Below, piece by piece: positions 7,331 to 16,476 of a stretch of DNA of 43,051 bases. The stretch spans positions 1 through 43,051 of the forward strand of contig JAGXSJ010000042.1 of NCBI GenBank assembly GCA_018333895.1, written 5' to 3'. This DNA is from Truepera sp. (GTDB lineage Bacteria > Deinococcota > Deinococci > Deinococcales > Trueperaceae). The notes under the pieces are model-generated. The model was not told where the DNA came from. It searched no databases and worked only from the letters and a program-made list of their open reading frames with translations. Position numbers and translations under genes: made by a program. Position 1 is the stretch's first letter; every line of letters starts with the position of its first letter.

Positions 7331-8416
7331 ATGTTAGGTCTTGGCATCGTGGGCTTGCCGAACGTCGGCAAGAGCACTCTTTTTAACGCTCTGGCAAGGG
7401 CGCGGGCGCTGGTCGCTAACTACCCCTTTGCCACCATCGACAAGAACGTCGGCGTGGTAGCGGTACCAGATTCGCGCCTAGAGGTTTTGCAGCGGCTCTA
7501 CTTAAAGGATGGGCGGCAGCCGCCCATAGTCCCCACCGCAGTCGGATTTGTGGACATCGCTGGCCTGGTCAAGGGGGCGAGCCGCGGGGAGGGGTTGGGC
7601 AACCAGTTTTTGGCTCACATCCGCGAGGTCTCGGCCATCGCTCATGTGGTGCGTTGCTTTGATGATCCCAACGTGACTCATGTCTCGGGTCAAGGGGATC
7701 CGCTTTATGACATCGAAATAATCAATACCGAGCTGGCGCTGGCCGATATCGCCACCCTGGAGAAGCGGCTTGACAGGCTGCGCCGCAGCGCCAAAGCCAA
7801 CCAAGAAGATGCGCTCTTGGTCGAGGTGGGTACGGTGCTAATGGCGGAGCTATCCCAAGGCATTCCGGCCCGCCGCAGTAGGCTAAGCGTTCCGCCAGAC
7901 TTCAACCTGCTTACCGCCAAGCCGGTTGTCTACGTCTGCAATGTGGCTGAGAGCGACTTGGCCACCGGCAACCAGCAGGTTGCAGCGGTGCAGGCGCTGG
8001 CCCAGCACGAGGGGGCCGAGGCGGTGGTCATCTCTGCCAAGATCGAGGCCGAGCTAGCTGAGCTAGGCATTGAGGAGGCCCGCGAGTTTCTGCGCGACCT
8101 GGGGCTCTTCGAGCCGGGTTTAAGCCGCTTGATCCACGTTGGCTACCGGGTGTTGGGGTTGATCACCTTCCTGACCGCCAACGAGAGAGAGGTGCGAGCC
8201 TGGACCGTCCGGCGGGGGACCAAGGCGCCGCAGGCCGCGGGCGTAATTCACAGCGACTTTGAGCGGGGGTTTATCCGAGCCGAGGTGATTGCTTTGGACA
8301 AGCTAGTCGAAGCCGGCGGCATGCTCCAGGCCAGGACCAAGGGCTGGTTGCGCAGTGAAGGGAAAGAGTACATGGTGCAAGACGGCGATGTGATCCACTT
8401 CCTGTTCAACGTCTAG
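7331..8416 (+). CDS. ychF: Redox-regulated ribosome-binding ATPase/GTPase YchF
   Basis: The 361-residue protein matches YchF/EngD length. It has the P-loop GLPNVGKST at residues 8-16, the effector region NYPFATIDKNVG, and the G3 motif DIAGLVKGAS near residue 72, followed by GEGLGNQFL. A coiled-coil insertion lies around residues 130-200. The C-terminal TGS domain includes TFLTANEREVRAW, the IHSDFERGFIRAEV segment and the final DGDVIHFLFNV. The family binds ribosomes and prefers ATP to GTP. It stands alone between its promoter and the convergent lipoprotein gene, with which it nearly abuts. Confidence 0.97.
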   Translation: MLGLGIVGLPNVGKSTLFNALARARALVANYPFATIDKNVGVVAVPDSRLEVLQRLYLKDGRQPPIVPTAVGFVDIAGLVKGASRGEGLGNQFLAHIREVSAIAHVVRCFDDPNVTHVSGQGDPLYDIEIINTELALADIATLEKRLDRLRRSAKANQEDALLVEVGTVLMAELSQGIPARRSRLSVPPDFNLLTAKPVVYVCNVAESDLATGNQQVAAVQALAQHEGAEAVVISAKIEAELAELGIEEAREFLRDLGLFEPGLSRLIHVGYRVLGLITFLTANEREVRAWTVRRGTKAPQAAGVIHSDFERGFIRAEVIALDKLVEAGGMLQARTKGWLRSEGKEYMVQDGDVIHFLFNV

Positions 8417-8417
8417 T

Positions 8418-8822
8418 TTAGCGGAGCTCTAACCGGAAGCGCCCGTCGGGGCGCTCGAGCACCAGCTTAAGCCACAGCCGCTCGTCGCCGCGGCGGTAGC
8501 TGGCACGGACTTCGCTAACCCCCTGGTGGTTAAACGTTAGCGCCTGCCAGCCAGCAGTAACTAACTGAGCAGCAAAGTAATGGTAGAGCGTTAGGGCGTC
8601 AGCGTAGCTGACAAACCAGGCGGTAACGCGCGAGCCCTGGTCGCAGAGTTTTAGCAGGCCGGTGCCGGGATAGGCCGTGAGCGCTAGGCGTTCGCTGAGC
8701 ACAATGGGCGTGTTTGGCCAGGCGTAAGCGGTTGGCAGCGCGTTATCAGCCGGGGCGGGCAAACAGCCGGTCGCCATCAGGACTGCGATTAGCAGGGAGG
8801 CTAGTAGGGGATGAAAGCGCAT
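8418..8822 (-). CDS. Putative lipoprotein of unknown function
   Basis: A 134-residue protein with an N-terminal hydrophobic segment ending in the lipobox-like LMATGC, so the mature chain would start at Cys20 and be lipid-anchored. The rest has alternating hydrophobic strands ending in RLWLKLVLERPDGRFRLELR, an all-beta look. No family is recognised. The frame is open to an ATG at 8855, but the shorter start gives a normal signal peptide and has a purine-rich stretch upstream, so ATG8822 is preferred. The stop lies 1 nt from that of convergent ychF. It faces away from the sugar-transport promoter. Confidence 0.75.
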   Translation of the reverse strand: MRFHPLLASLLIAVLMATGCLPAPADNALPTAYAWPNTPIVLSERLALTAYPGTGLLKLCDQGSRVTAWFVSYADALTLYHYFAAQLVTAGWQALTFNHQGVSEVRASYRRGDERLWLKLVLERPDGRFRLELR

Positions 8823-8918
8823 TTTAGCTATCCCGCCCGGCAGAACGATCTTCATGATGGCAGTTTAGCGCCGCGGTGGTCGCGAGGGGATGAGCGATCT
8901 CTCATAATCAGCAAAGCC

Positions 8919-8947
8919 TTGCATGAGACACGAGAGTCTGTTATATT
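8919..8947 (+). promoter_or_regulatory. Promoter of the sugar ABC importer operon
   Basis: TTGCAT (8919-8924) and TATATT (8942-8947) are separated by exactly 17 nt, the best sigma-70-type promoter in the window. About 115 nt of leader follow before the binding-protein ATG. The leader contains two short inverted repeats, CTGCA/TGCAG (about 8961-8975) and GGTGA/TCACC (9041-9056). The second ends beside the Shine-Dalgarno and could bind a regulator or fold in the mRNA. Confidence 0.75.
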
Positions 8948-9067
8948 CATGGAGCAAAACTGCTGCAAGTGATGCAGGTTTGCCGGGCAAATCAAGCGGT
9001 TTGTTGGGCGAGCTGGGTCAATTTGCTGCTTGCAGTATTAGGTGACACAGTTCACCAGGAGGTAAGC

Positions 9068-10375
9068 ATGAAAAAGTTAGCGGTGTTGGTAATACTCTTG
9101 TTAGGGGTAGCGTTGGCACAGCAGAACGTGACCGTCACCTGGATGACCGGTAACGTTGGGCGCAATGTCGATTTCGCCCGCAGCATGGCGCAGCGCTACA
9201 TGGATCTGAACCCGCACACCATCGGTGGGCAGCAGTTTAACGTGACGGTCAACGTCATTCCCGGCCCCGAGTCGGCCACCGACCGGCTCGCGCTCTACCT
9301 GCAGTTCTTCCAGGTGCGCTCGACCGAAGTGGACATCTTCGAGATCGACGTGATCTGGCCCGGCGATTTGGCCGAGCACCTGGTAGACCTCTATCAGTTT
9401 GAAGGCTTCCGCGAAGCCGCCCCGGCGTTCTTCCAGTCGATTATTCAGAACAACACTGTGGACGGCAGACTGGTCGGCATCCCCTACTTCACCGACGCGG
9501 GCATCCTCTACTACCGCACCGACCTGCTTGAGAAGTACGGCTTTGACGGCCCGCCTGCTACCTGGACCGAGCTGACCGAAATGGCTCGGGTTATCCAGGA
9601 AGGCGAGCGCGCCGCCGGCAACCGCGACTTCTGGGGCTTTGTCTGGCAAGGCAACGCCTATGAGGGCCTAACCTGCAACGTGCTCGAGTGGTTCTACTCC
9701 CACAACGCCGGTCAGTTTGTCGAACCCGCAGGCATCATCACCGTTAACAACCCCAATGCGATCGCGGCTCTCGAAATGGCCGCCGGTTGGGTCGGTACCA
9801 TCAGCCCGACCGGTGTCACCGGCTTCCAGGAAGAGGACGCCCGCGCTATCTGGCAGGCCGGCAATGCCGCCTTTATGCGCAACTGGCCCTATGCGTTTAG
9901 TCTGGGCCAGGCTGAAGGTAGTGTTATCCGCGGCCTGTTCAATGTCGCCCCCTTGCCTTCGGGCGATGTCGAGGGTGGTAGGCCTGCCGCTACCCTGGGT
10001 GGCTGGCAGCTCGGCGTCGGCGCTTACAGCCTCAATCCGGCTGTCGCTGCCGATGTGGCGTTGTTCATCACCAACTACGAAGGACAGCTCCGGCGCGCCT
10101 TGGAGTTGAGCCAGTTCCCCACCATCGCTGCCGTCTATGAAGACCCCGCCCTGCTGGAGTCCGAAGTGGCCTGGTTGGCTGAGCTGCTGCCGGTGTTCCT
10201 TAACTCGGTGGCCCGCCCCTCGACGATCAGCGCGCCGCAGTACGGTGAAGTCTCGCGCTTGGTGTTTAGTGCCACCCATGACGTGCTAACCGGACGTGAA
10301 GACGCTGAGACAGCGCTAGCCATTCTTGAGCTCGACCTCGAAGCGATCCTGGGCCTGCCTACTGGCCAACCGTAG
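9068..10375 (+). CDS. Sugar ABC transporter substrate-binding protein (family 1, trehalose/maltose type)
   Basis: A 435-residue extracytoplasmic binding protein. The signal peptide MKKLAVLVILLLGVALAQ is cleaved near residue 17. The mature part has the family-1 solute-binding pattern: VTWMTG strand, DIFEIDVIWPGDLAEHL near residue 85-100, GIPYFTDAGILYYRTDLLEKYG, and GGWQLGVGAYS late in the protein. By resemblance to Thermus proteins it probably binds trehalose, maltose or similar disaccharides, but specificity is inference. AGGAGGT at 9057-9063 fixes ATG9068; the frame is open further upstream. Two permease genes follow after a strong hairpin. Confidence 0.9.
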   Translation: MKKLAVLVILLLGVALAQQNVTVTWMTGNVGRNVDFARSMAQRYMDLNPHTIGGQQFNVTVNVIPGPESATDRLALYLQFFQVRSTEVDIFEIDVIWPGDLAEHLVDLYQFEGFREAAPAFFQSIIQNNTVDGRLVGIPYFTDAGILYYRTDLLEKYGFDGPPATWTELTEMARVIQEGERAAGNRDFWGFVWQGNAYEGLTCNVLEWFYSHNAGQFVEPAGIITVNNPNAIAALEMAAGWVGTISPTGVTGFQEEDARAIWQAGNAAFMRNWPYAFSLGQAEGSVIRGLFNVAPLPSGDVEGGRPAATLGGWQLGVGAYSLNPAVAADVALFITNYEGQLRRALELSQFPTIAAVYEDPALLESEVAWLAELLPVFLNSVARPSTISAPQYGEVSRLVFSATHDVLTGREDAETALAILELDLEAILGLPTGQP

Positions 10376-10395
10376 GCGCCTGACAGCGTGAAGTG

Positions 10396-10426
10396 ACAGG
10401 CTAGGGGTTAACCCCTAGCCTGTTTT
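10396..10426 (+). terminator. Intercistronic terminator/attenuator after the binding-protein gene
   Basis: A 28-nt perfect palindrome (10396-10423, half-site ACAGGCTAGGGGTT) followed by TTTT. It lies between the binding protein and the permeases. Such hairpins typically let most transcripts stop or protect the 3' end, giving more binding protein than permease. Confidence 0.85.
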
Positions 10427-10463
10427 GCTTGCGGTAACCGGTGCTGTCATGGTAGACTTGGCT

Positions 10464-10475
10464 CAGAATATTCTG
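10464..10475. promoter_or_regulatory. 12-bp perfect palindrome upstream of the first permease
   Basis: CAGAATATTCTG is fully palindromic and lies 36 nt before the permease ATG, in an AT-rich stretch. It may be an operator or part of an internal promoter. Nothing else supports a function. Confidence 0.35.
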
Positions 10476-10511
10476 TCGGTAAAAAGTAAAAATATGGATT
10501 GAGGTGATCCT

Positions 10512-11591
10512 ATGGTGCAGACGCCGGTAGGTGCTGGCAAGCAAAAAGGGATATCCAACCTGGCTCAGGCGGAAGAGCGCACGGCCTGGTGGTTGCTGTT
10601 ACCCTCGTTACTGGTCTTGGTGGCAATTGCCATCTATCCGTTGGGACGGGTCTTTTATTCGAGTTTTACCAACGAACGCTTCGCTAGCCCCGGCCATCAG
10701 ACGCAGTATGTCGGCTTTAACAACTACCAAACCCTGCTTACCTTTACCATCCGCGCCATTCCCTATGAGATCGACCCGGCTACCGGTGAGCGCATCTACC
10801 AGAACCCCCGCCTGTTTTTAAGAAGGCTCGACACGCCCCGGCCATTTGACCAGGTACGGACCTTTGAGCTGTTTGGCAATCGCTATGTCCTTGGCGCCAC
10901 CAATGCCCGGTTTGTTAATGCGGTCATCGATACGCTAATCTTCACCGTGGCCAATGTCACGTTTACTACGCTGCTCGGCCTGATCGTGGCGCTGACGCTA
11001 GCGACCAAGTTTTTTGGCCGCAACGCTATGCGCACCGCTATGCTGGTCCCCTGGGCGATCATCACCGTGGTATCGGCCTTGATCTGGGAATGGATGTTCA
11101 AGTCGAATCGCAGCGGCTTCTTCAACGCGCTCTTCGACCACCTTAACTGGGCTGATGGCAATATCGGTTTTCTTACTGAGCCTGCCCTGCAGCTTCCTAG
11201 CGTACTGATGATGGATATCTGGAAAACCACGCCGTTTATGGCGCTGTTGCTGCTAGCCGGGCTTTCCACTATCCCCAAAGAGCTTTACGAAGCCGCCGAG
11301 GTCGACGGTGCCTCGAAGATCAGGCGCTTTTTCTCGATTACGCTGCCGCTCTTGCTGCCGACGTTGGCCGTGGCGCTGGTGTTCCGCACCCTTGACGCGC
11401 TCAAGGTCTTCGACCTCTTTCAGGTGGTCTTTGGTGAGCGTCGCTACTCGATGGCTAGCTTTGCCCAGGACATGCTGATTAGCAATCGGGATGTCGGACT
11501 TTCGTCGGCAGCCAGTGTGGTCATCTTTTTAGCCATCTTCATCTTTGCCATCTTCTACATTCGGCTTTTGGGGGTGGAGCGCAATGCCTAA
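10512..11591 (+). CDS. Sugar ABC transporter permease (MalF-like)
   Basis: A 359-residue inner-membrane permease with an N-terminal transmembrane helix (WWLLLPSLLVLVAIAIYPL), then a periplasmic loop of about 90 residues, then about five more helices. The EAA loop that docks on the ATPase is clear: EAAEVDGASKIRRFFSITLP near residue 258-277. GAGGTGAT at 10501-10508 fixes ATG10512. Its stop overlaps the next gene by 8 nt (ATGCCTAA). With its partner it forms the channel for the upstream binding protein. No ATPase gene is nearby. Confidence 0.92.
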   Translation: MVQTPVGAGKQKGISNLAQAEERTAWWLLLPSLLVLVAIAIYPLGRVFYSSFTNERFASPGHQTQYVGFNNYQTLLTFTIRAIPYEIDPATGERIYQNPRLFLRRLDTPRPFDQVRTFELFGNRYVLGATNARFVNAVIDTLIFTVANVTFTTLLGLIVALTLATKFFGRNAMRTAMLVPWAIITVVSALIWEWMFKSNRSGFFNALFDHLNWADGNIGFLTEPALQLPSVLMMDIWKTTPFMALLLLAGLSTIPKELYEAAEVDGASKIRRFFSITLPLLLPTLAVALVFRTLDALKVFDLFQVVFGERRYSMASFAQDMLISNRDVGLSSAASVVIFLAIFIFAIFYIRLLGVERNA

Positions 11592-12429
11592 AGCGACCCG
11601 CAAACTGTTCGGCAGCGTCTTCTTCTACCTGCTGGTCATCGCCATCTTTATCTACCTAATGTTCCCGTTCTACTGGGCCTTGATCTCGGCGCTCAAGCCC
11701 GAGAGCGAGCTGATTCGTACCCCCGCGACCTTCTTCCCTGAGCAGATCACCTTGATTAACTTTGAGGCGGTCCTCAGTAACCCACGCTTTTTGCGAAGCA
11801 TCCTTAACAGCGTGATCGTCGCCTCGTTAGCCACCCTCTTGAGCCTGCTGGTCGGCAGCTTCGCCGGGTTTGCGCTTGGCAAGATGCGCTTCCGTGGCCG
11901 CACTCCCACCATGTACGCCATCTTGGCTATGACCATGTTTCCACAGGTGGCCGTGTTGTCAGGCCTCTTTGCCGTCATTACCGTCTTGCAACTGCCGGTG
12001 ATGATGAGTCTGGTGCTCTCCTACCTGATCTTCACTTTGCCCTTCACCGTCTGGGTGATGACAGCGTTTTTCAAAGGGCTTCCCGTTGATCTCTTACAGG
12101 CGGCTCAGGTAGACGGCGCGAGCTTTATGCAGACCTTCTGGCATGTGCTGCTGCCGCTGACTGCGCCGGCGCTGGTTACTACCGGACTGTTGGCGTTCAT
12201 GGGCGCCTGGAACGAGTACCTCTTTGCGCTGACTTTTACCGCCACGCAGCCGCAGTACCAGACGGTGCCGGTAGCCATCGCTAGCCTCTCGGGGCAGTTC
12301 GCCATGCAAGAGCCGGTCGGCGAGATCATGGCCGCAGCACTTATTGTCACGGTACCGCTAGTCATCCTGGTGCTGATCTTCCAAGGGCGGATTGTCGAAG
12401 GGCTTACTGCGGGCGCAGTCAAGGGTTAG
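11584..12429 (+). CDS. Sugar ABC transporter permease (MalG-like)
   Basis: A 281-residue permease with six predicted helices, beginning FFYLLVIAIFIYLMFPFYWAL, the typical MalG start. The EAA-type loop appears as QAAQVDGASFMQTFWHVLLP near residue 180-200, followed by WNEYLFALTF, conserved in sugar permeases. ATG11584 overlaps the previous gene's stop, so the two are translationally coupled. The longer frame from 11545 lies inside the upstream gene and is rejected. The operon ends here without a malK homologue, so the ATPase must come from elsewhere, as with shared MsmX/MalK-type ATPases in other bacteria. Confidence 0.92.
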   Translation: MPKATRKLFGSVFFYLLVIAIFIYLMFPFYWALISALKPESELIRTPATFFPEQITLINFEAVLSNPRFLRSILNSVIVASLATLLSLLVGSFAGFALGKMRFRGRTPTMYAILAMTMFPQVAVLSGLFAVITVLQLPVMMSLVLSYLIFTLPFTVWVMTAFFKGLPVDLLQAAQVDGASFMQTFWHVLLPLTAPALVTTGLLAFMGAWNEYLFALTFTATQPQYQTVPVAIASLSGQFAMQEPVGEIMAAALIVTVPLVILVLIFQGRIVEGLTAGAVKG

Positions 12430-12483
12430 CCGCCCGGTGGGGGAGCTGTAGGCTAAACGCCGGTCTTAAGTAGGCCGACGCAG

Positions 12484-12489
12484 TACACT
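12484..12489 (+). promoter_or_regulatory. -10 element TACACT with leaderless geometry
   Basis: TACACT ends 5 nt before GTG12495 and no Shine-Dalgarno is present. It matches the pattern at several other genes of the window. Confidence 0.45.
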
Positions 12490-12494
12490 GCGGC

Positions 12495-14288
12495 GTGTTC
12501 GTGCGCAGATCAGCTTTAACCAACTCCCCAGCCGAGCGTACCCCGCTCGAGCTGGGGCAGTTCCGCCGCCTGTTGGCCTTTGTCGGGGCCTACCGCCGCC
12601 AGTTAGCTGTCGGTATGGTGGCCACTTTGATCTCTGCGGCGCTAGGGCTGGTGTTCCCGCAGTACGTGGGGGCGTTTTTTGATACCTTCGTAGCTGGCGG
12701 TACCGGGCAGCTCGACCGGGTGGTGCTGATCTTACTCGGCATCTTTCTGGTCCAGGCGGTGTTTAACTTTTTGCGGAGCTATTTGCTGGCGCTGGCTGGC
12801 GAAGGCGTGGTAGCCGACCTGCGCACCGCCCTGTATCGCCACCTGCTGAGGTTGCCGGTGCGCTTTTTTGAAACGCGCAAGACCGGCGAGATCACCTCGC
12901 GGCTCACCTCTGACGTGGCGGTGGTGCAAGGCGCAGTGTCGCAAGCTCTGCCGCAGCTCGTGAGCCAGACGGTCTTCTTGTTGGGCAGTGTGGCGCTGTT
13001 GTTTGTCACCAACTTGCAGCTCACACTGCTGATGCTAGCAGTGGTGCCGGTGGCGGTGCTAGCAGGGGCCTTCTTTGGCCGCAAGCTGCGGGCCATTAGC
13101 ACCGACTTTCAAGACCGCGTAGCTGAGGCCAACGCCAGCGCCGAGGAGGCCATCGTCGGGGTGCGGGTGGTGCAGTCGTTTACCGCCGAACCGCTCGAGC
13201 TTAAGCGCTATTCCGACCAGGTGCAGGCGTCGTACCGGGTGGCGCTGCGCCGTGCTGTGTTCCGGGCGGTCTTCGTAGCGGGCATCGTCCTGGCCATGTT
13301 CAGCGCCATCAGCGTGGTGCTGTGGTACGGGGGTCGGCTGGTAATCGCCGGCAGCTTAAGTCCCGGCAACCTAGTTACCTTCTTGCTCTACACCTTATTC
13401 GTGGCAGGGGCGGTGGGCACCCTGACCGGCTTGTACAGCCAGTTTCAAGAAGCGCTGGGCGCGACCCGGCGCATCTTCGAGCTGCTCGACGAAACCAGCG
13501 ATCTCGTTGAGCCTACTGATCCCGTTACCCCTCATCCCAAGGGCGAGGTGCGCTTCGAGGCGGTGGCCTTCCGTTACGGTGACCGTGGCGACGCGCACGT
13601 ACTCAAGGAAGTTTCGCTGCTGGCCCGTCCCGGCGAGGTGATTGCCCTGGTAGGGCCGTCCGGCGCGGGCAAGAGCACACTCATTAGCCTCATCCCGCGC
13701 TTTTACGACCCCAGCCAGGGGCGCATCCTGCTCGACGGGGTGGAGCTACGCGACTGGTCCCTGCGCGAGCTGCGCGCCCAGATCGGCATCGTCCCGCAGG
13801 AGACGCAGCTTTTTTCAGGCACCATCCGCGAGAATATCCGCTACGGTCGGCCCGAGGCGACCGACAGCGAGGTGGAGGCAGCCGCCCAGGCGGCCAACGC
13901 GCACGATTTCATCACCACCTTCCCCCAAGGATACGACACGCTGGTCGGCGAGCGCGGCATCAAGCTCAGCGGCGGTCAGCGCCAGCGCGTGGCGATCGCC
14001 AGGGCGCTGCTGAAAAACCCGCGCATCTTGATCCTGGATGAGGCGACCAGTTCGCTCGACAGCGAGTCCGAGGCGCTGGTGCAAGAGGCTCTGGAGCGGC
14101 TGATGCAAGGCCGCACCACCTTTGTTATTGCCCATCGCCTCAGCACGGTGCGGATGGCCGACCGGATCCTGGTGCTGGATAACGGAAAGATCGTCCAGGA
14201 AGGGACGCACGAGGCGCTACTGGCCCAAGGAGGGCTCTACCGCGACCTCTACGAGTTGCAGTTCAAGGCCGATCCGGCTTGGGGGTAG
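12495..14288 (+). CDS. ABC exporter, fused transmembrane and ATPase domains
   Basis: A 597-residue half-transporter of the MsbA/LmrA type. Residues 25-320 form six helices with the coupling segments FETRKTGEITSRLTSDV and NASAEEAIVGVRVVQSF. The nucleotide-binding domain follows: Walker A GPSGAGKST near residue 390, Q-loop VPQETQLFSGTIRENI, signature LSGGQRQRVAIARALL, Walker B LILDEATSSLD and switch IAHRLSTV. It would act as a homodimer, or a heterodimer with a partner elsewhere. The substrate (lipid, drug or peptide) cannot be told. The 3' end overlaps the convergent anmK by 40 nt. Confidence 0.93.
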   Translation: MFVRRSALTNSPAERTPLELGQFRRLLAFVGAYRRQLAVGMVATLISAALGLVFPQYVGAFFDTFVAGGTGQLDRVVLILLGIFLVQAVFNFLRSYLLALAGEGVVADLRTALYRHLLRLPVRFFETRKTGEITSRLTSDVAVVQGAVSQALPQLVSQTVFLLGSVALLFVTNLQLTLLMLAVVPVAVLAGAFFGRKLRAISTDFQDRVAEANASAEEAIVGVRVVQSFTAEPLELKRYSDQVQASYRVALRRAVFRAVFVAGIVLAMFSAISVVLWYGGRLVIAGSLSPGNLVTFLLYTLFVAGAVGTLTGLYSQFQEALGATRRIFELLDETSDLVEPTDPVTPHPKGEVRFEAVAFRYGDRGDAHVLKEVSLLARPGEVIALVGPSGAGKSTLISLIPRFYDPSQGRILLDGVELRDWSLRELRAQIGIVPQETQLFSGTIRENIRYGRPEATDSEVEAAAQAANAHDFITTFPQGYDTLVGERGIKLSGGQRQRVAIARALLKNPRILILDEATSSLDSESEALVQEALERLMQGRTTFVIAHRLSTVRMADRILVLDNGKIVQEGTHEALLAQGGLYRDLYELQFKADPAWG

Positions 14289-15430
14289 CGAAGAGCTGGG
14301 ACCAGCCGCTTCCCCGCTACCACCGGGTGCTTAGCGCCGGTGGCCTGGGGCAGGGTGTTGGCCAGGCCGTAGCCGGCGTAGTAGGCCATCACCGCAAAGG
14401 CCAGTGCCTCGCGGTCTTTAGAGACCCAACCGCGCTCCTCGAAAGTCGTTACCGGCACCGGCAGGCGCGCACGCAGCTCCCTTATCAGGGTGGGGTTGAG
14501 CGCTCCGCCACCGGCCACTAGCACCTCATCGAGGCCCAAGGGGAGGAGATGAGCCTGATAAGCCGCCGCTATCGACGCCGCAGTAAAGACCGTGAGCGTG
14601 GCTAACACATCCTCGCCGCGCAGTCCAGTGAAGCTGACCTGGGGCTCGAGCGCGTCTAAGCTAAATACCTCGCGGCCTGTGGTCTTAGGCGGCGGCAGCT
14701 TCAGGTACGGGTGTTGCAGCAGCGCCTCAAGCCGTGCCGTATCCACTCGCCCTTGTGCCGCTAACTTGCCGCCCGCGTCATACGGGAGGCCGAAATAGCG
14801 CGCCGCTGCTTCGTCGATTAAGCAGTTGGCCGGGCCGGTGTCAAAGGCCAGCACCCCGGCGGGGTCGCCATCAGTCGGCAAGTAGGTGAGGTTGGCAATC
14901 CCGCCTAAGTTCTGCACCGCCCGCGCCACACCGGGCTGGTGATAAAGCGCCAGGTCGCCAAAGGCCACCATGGGGGCGCCCTCGCCGCCGGCGGCCAGGT
15001 CTGACTGGCGGAAGTCGCACATTACCGGCAGGCCGCAGCGCTCCACTACGTAGGCCGCCTCACCGAGCTGGAGGGTGCTCTTGATGAGCCAGCCGCGCTC
15101 AGGCTCGAGGCGTGGGATGTGATAGACCGTCTGGCCGGAGAGGGCCACCAGGTCCACCGGATAGCTATCGCACAGCTCACCGGCCAGCGCTGAGTAGGTC
15201 TGCCCGACCTCGGCGTGGAGCTGGGTAAGGAGCAGCACATCGGAGCTAGCCGGATTAAGCGCTCTGAGCAGCCGTTCCCGTAGCGGCGGCGGATAATCGT
15301 GCGAGGCCCTGGCCAACACCGCCCAGCGCAGCCCGGCAGCGGTCAGCTCCAGGCGCGCTAAGACCGCATCGATGCCGTCGCAGGAGGTGCCCGACATCAG
15401 ACTGAGGACGTTCATGGGAGGGTAAGTCAT
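14249..15430 (-). CDS. anmK: Anhydro-N-acetylmuramic acid kinase
   Basis: AnmK opens and phosphorylates 1,6-anhydro-MurNAc to MurNAc-6-phosphate in peptidoglycan recycling. The 393-residue product has the N-terminal nucleotide-binding loop LSLMSGTSCDGIDAVL, the HSP70/actin-like SGQTVYHIP, the catalytic-region VMCDFRQSDLAAGGEGAP, NLGGIANLT, AFDTGPANCLID and the late LVAGGGALNPTL. The C-terminus runs about 13 residues past the usual TGA..PVVAG..P end into the opposite-strand exporter gene. The ATG overlaps the upstream gene's stop (ATGA, 15427-15430), so it is coupled to the AmpC-like hydrolase. Confidence 0.95.
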   Translation of the reverse strand: MTYPPMNVLSLMSGTSCDGIDAVLARLELTAAGLRWAVLARASHDYPPPLRERLLRALNPASSDVLLLTQLHAEVGQTYSALAGELCDSYPVDLVALSGQTVYHIPRLEPERGWLIKSTLQLGEAAYVVERCGLPVMCDFRQSDLAAGGEGAPMVAFGDLALYHQPGVARAVQNLGGIANLTYLPTDGDPAGVLAFDTGPANCLIDEAAARYFGLPYDAGGKLAAQGRVDTARLEALLQHPYLKLPPPKTTGREVFSLDALEPQVSFTGLRGEDVLATLTVFTAASIAAAYQAHLLPLGLDEVLVAGGGALNPTLIRELRARLPVPVTTFEERGWVSKDREALAFAVMAYYAGYGLANTLPQATGAKHPVVAGKRLVPALRYPQAGSALNCNS

Positions 15431-16473
15431 CGTGCCTCCGACAGAGCTTCATGAAACGCTGCTCGTAACGACTGGATGCGCTGCCCGCCAAGGCGGCTGG
15501 GGTGGATACGGTTGGTTAAGAGCACCCCGAACCAGCCTTGGTCGGGGTCGAGCCATAAGCTGGTGCCGGTAAAGCCGGTGTGGCCGAAGGCCGCCCTGCT
15601 GGCATAGCGCCCGGCGCTGCTGCCAGGAGCGCTGAGCTGCCAGCCGAGCGCCCGCCGTGCCCCTGCGGCATCCCTGGCCTGTTCGCGGATGGCCTCAAGC
15701 AGCAGCGCCTCGGAACCTAGGCGGGGGTCGAAGTTCAGCCAAGCCTGGGCGTAGCGTGCTATGTCCTGAGCTGGGGCGAATAGCCCGGCGTGCCCGGCTA
15801 CGCCGCCCATGACGTAGGCGTTCTCGTCGTGGACCACGCCGCACAGCACAGTATTGCGCCAGCCGCAGTCTTCAGTGGCGGCTACCTCACCCGTCACCGG
15901 GCCGTAGCTTGTGCGGTCCATGCCCAGCGGCGCGTGTACATAGCGCTCCACGAAGGCGTCTTGGCGCAGGCCGCTGACCCGCTCGATAATGAGCCCTAGC
16001 AGTATAAAGCCCAGGTCGCTGTAGACGACCTCCCCCGGTGTATGGGCCAGCTCGCTCTGGAGCACGCTGGCCGCCAGTACCGCGCGGCTGTCGCTCACTG
16101 CAAAGAGCGGCTTCCAGGCCGGGAGCCCTGCCGTGTGAGTCAAGAGCTGCCGGATCGTCACCTCGGCCACAGACGGAGTCTGGAACCAGCCAGCGCTAGC
16201 AAAAAAGCGCCTCACGGGGTCGTTCAGGGCGATCTCGCCGTGTTCGACCAGGCGCAGCAGTGCCGGCAAGGTCGCTACCACCTTGGTCAGCGAGGCGAGG
16301 TCGAAAAGCGTCTTAGCTGTCACCGGCGCTGCCTCGGGCGTACCTAGGCGAGTCACGCCACAAGTTGTTAAAAGAACGACCCTCTCCCGGCTGCCGGCAC
16401 AGGCTACCGCCCCCGGCACCTCCCCGGCGGCAACGGCGGCTTCGACTAAAGCCTTAGCCTGCTCGGTGTGCAT
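15427..16473 (-). CDS. Serine hydrolase of the beta-lactamase/AmpC-like family
   Basis: A 348-residue class C-like serine hydrolase. The SxxK nucleophile motif is SLTK at 61-64, the second motif is YSD at 150-152 (YxN in AmpC), and a HTGFTG segment near residue 290 takes the place of KTG. No signal peptide is visible, so it appears cytoplasmic. It is more likely an esterase or D,D-peptidase than a true beta-lactamase. It is coupled to anmK, and related genes sit in MurNAc-recycling clusters such as that of Bacillus (ybbE). A role in processing muropeptides is inferred from that context only. Confidence 0.88.
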   Translation of the reverse strand: MHTEQAKALVEAAVAAGEVPGAVACAGSRERVVLLTTCGVTRLGTPEAAPVTAKTLFDLASLTKVVATLPALLRLVEHGEIALNDPVRRFFASAGWFQTPSVAEVTIRQLLTHTAGLPAWKPLFAVSDSRAVLAASVLQSELAHTPGEVVYSDLGFILLGLIIERVSGLRQDAFVERYVHAPLGMDRTSYGPVTGEVAATEDCGWRNTVLCGVVHDENAYVMGGVAGHAGLFAPAQDIARYAQAWLNFDPRLGSEALLLEAIREQARDAAGARRALGWQLSAPGSSAGRYASRAAFGHTGFTGTSLWLDPDQGWFGVLLTNRIHPSRLGGQRIQSLRAAFHEALSEAR

Positions 16474-16476
16474 GAC

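Noticed and set aside
9668-10279. 203-codon open frame on the minus strand
   Set aside because: Antisense to the sugar-binding protein gene and without start signals or family resemblance.
12495-14288. Missing ATPase of the sugar importer
   Set aside because: It is a fused exporter with its own six helices and has its own leaderless start, so it does not replace MalK.
15427-16473. Beta-lactamase resistance gene
   Set aside because: It has SxxK and YSD, but no signal peptide and no KTG box, and it is coupled to anmK. A recycling esterase or peptidase is more likely.
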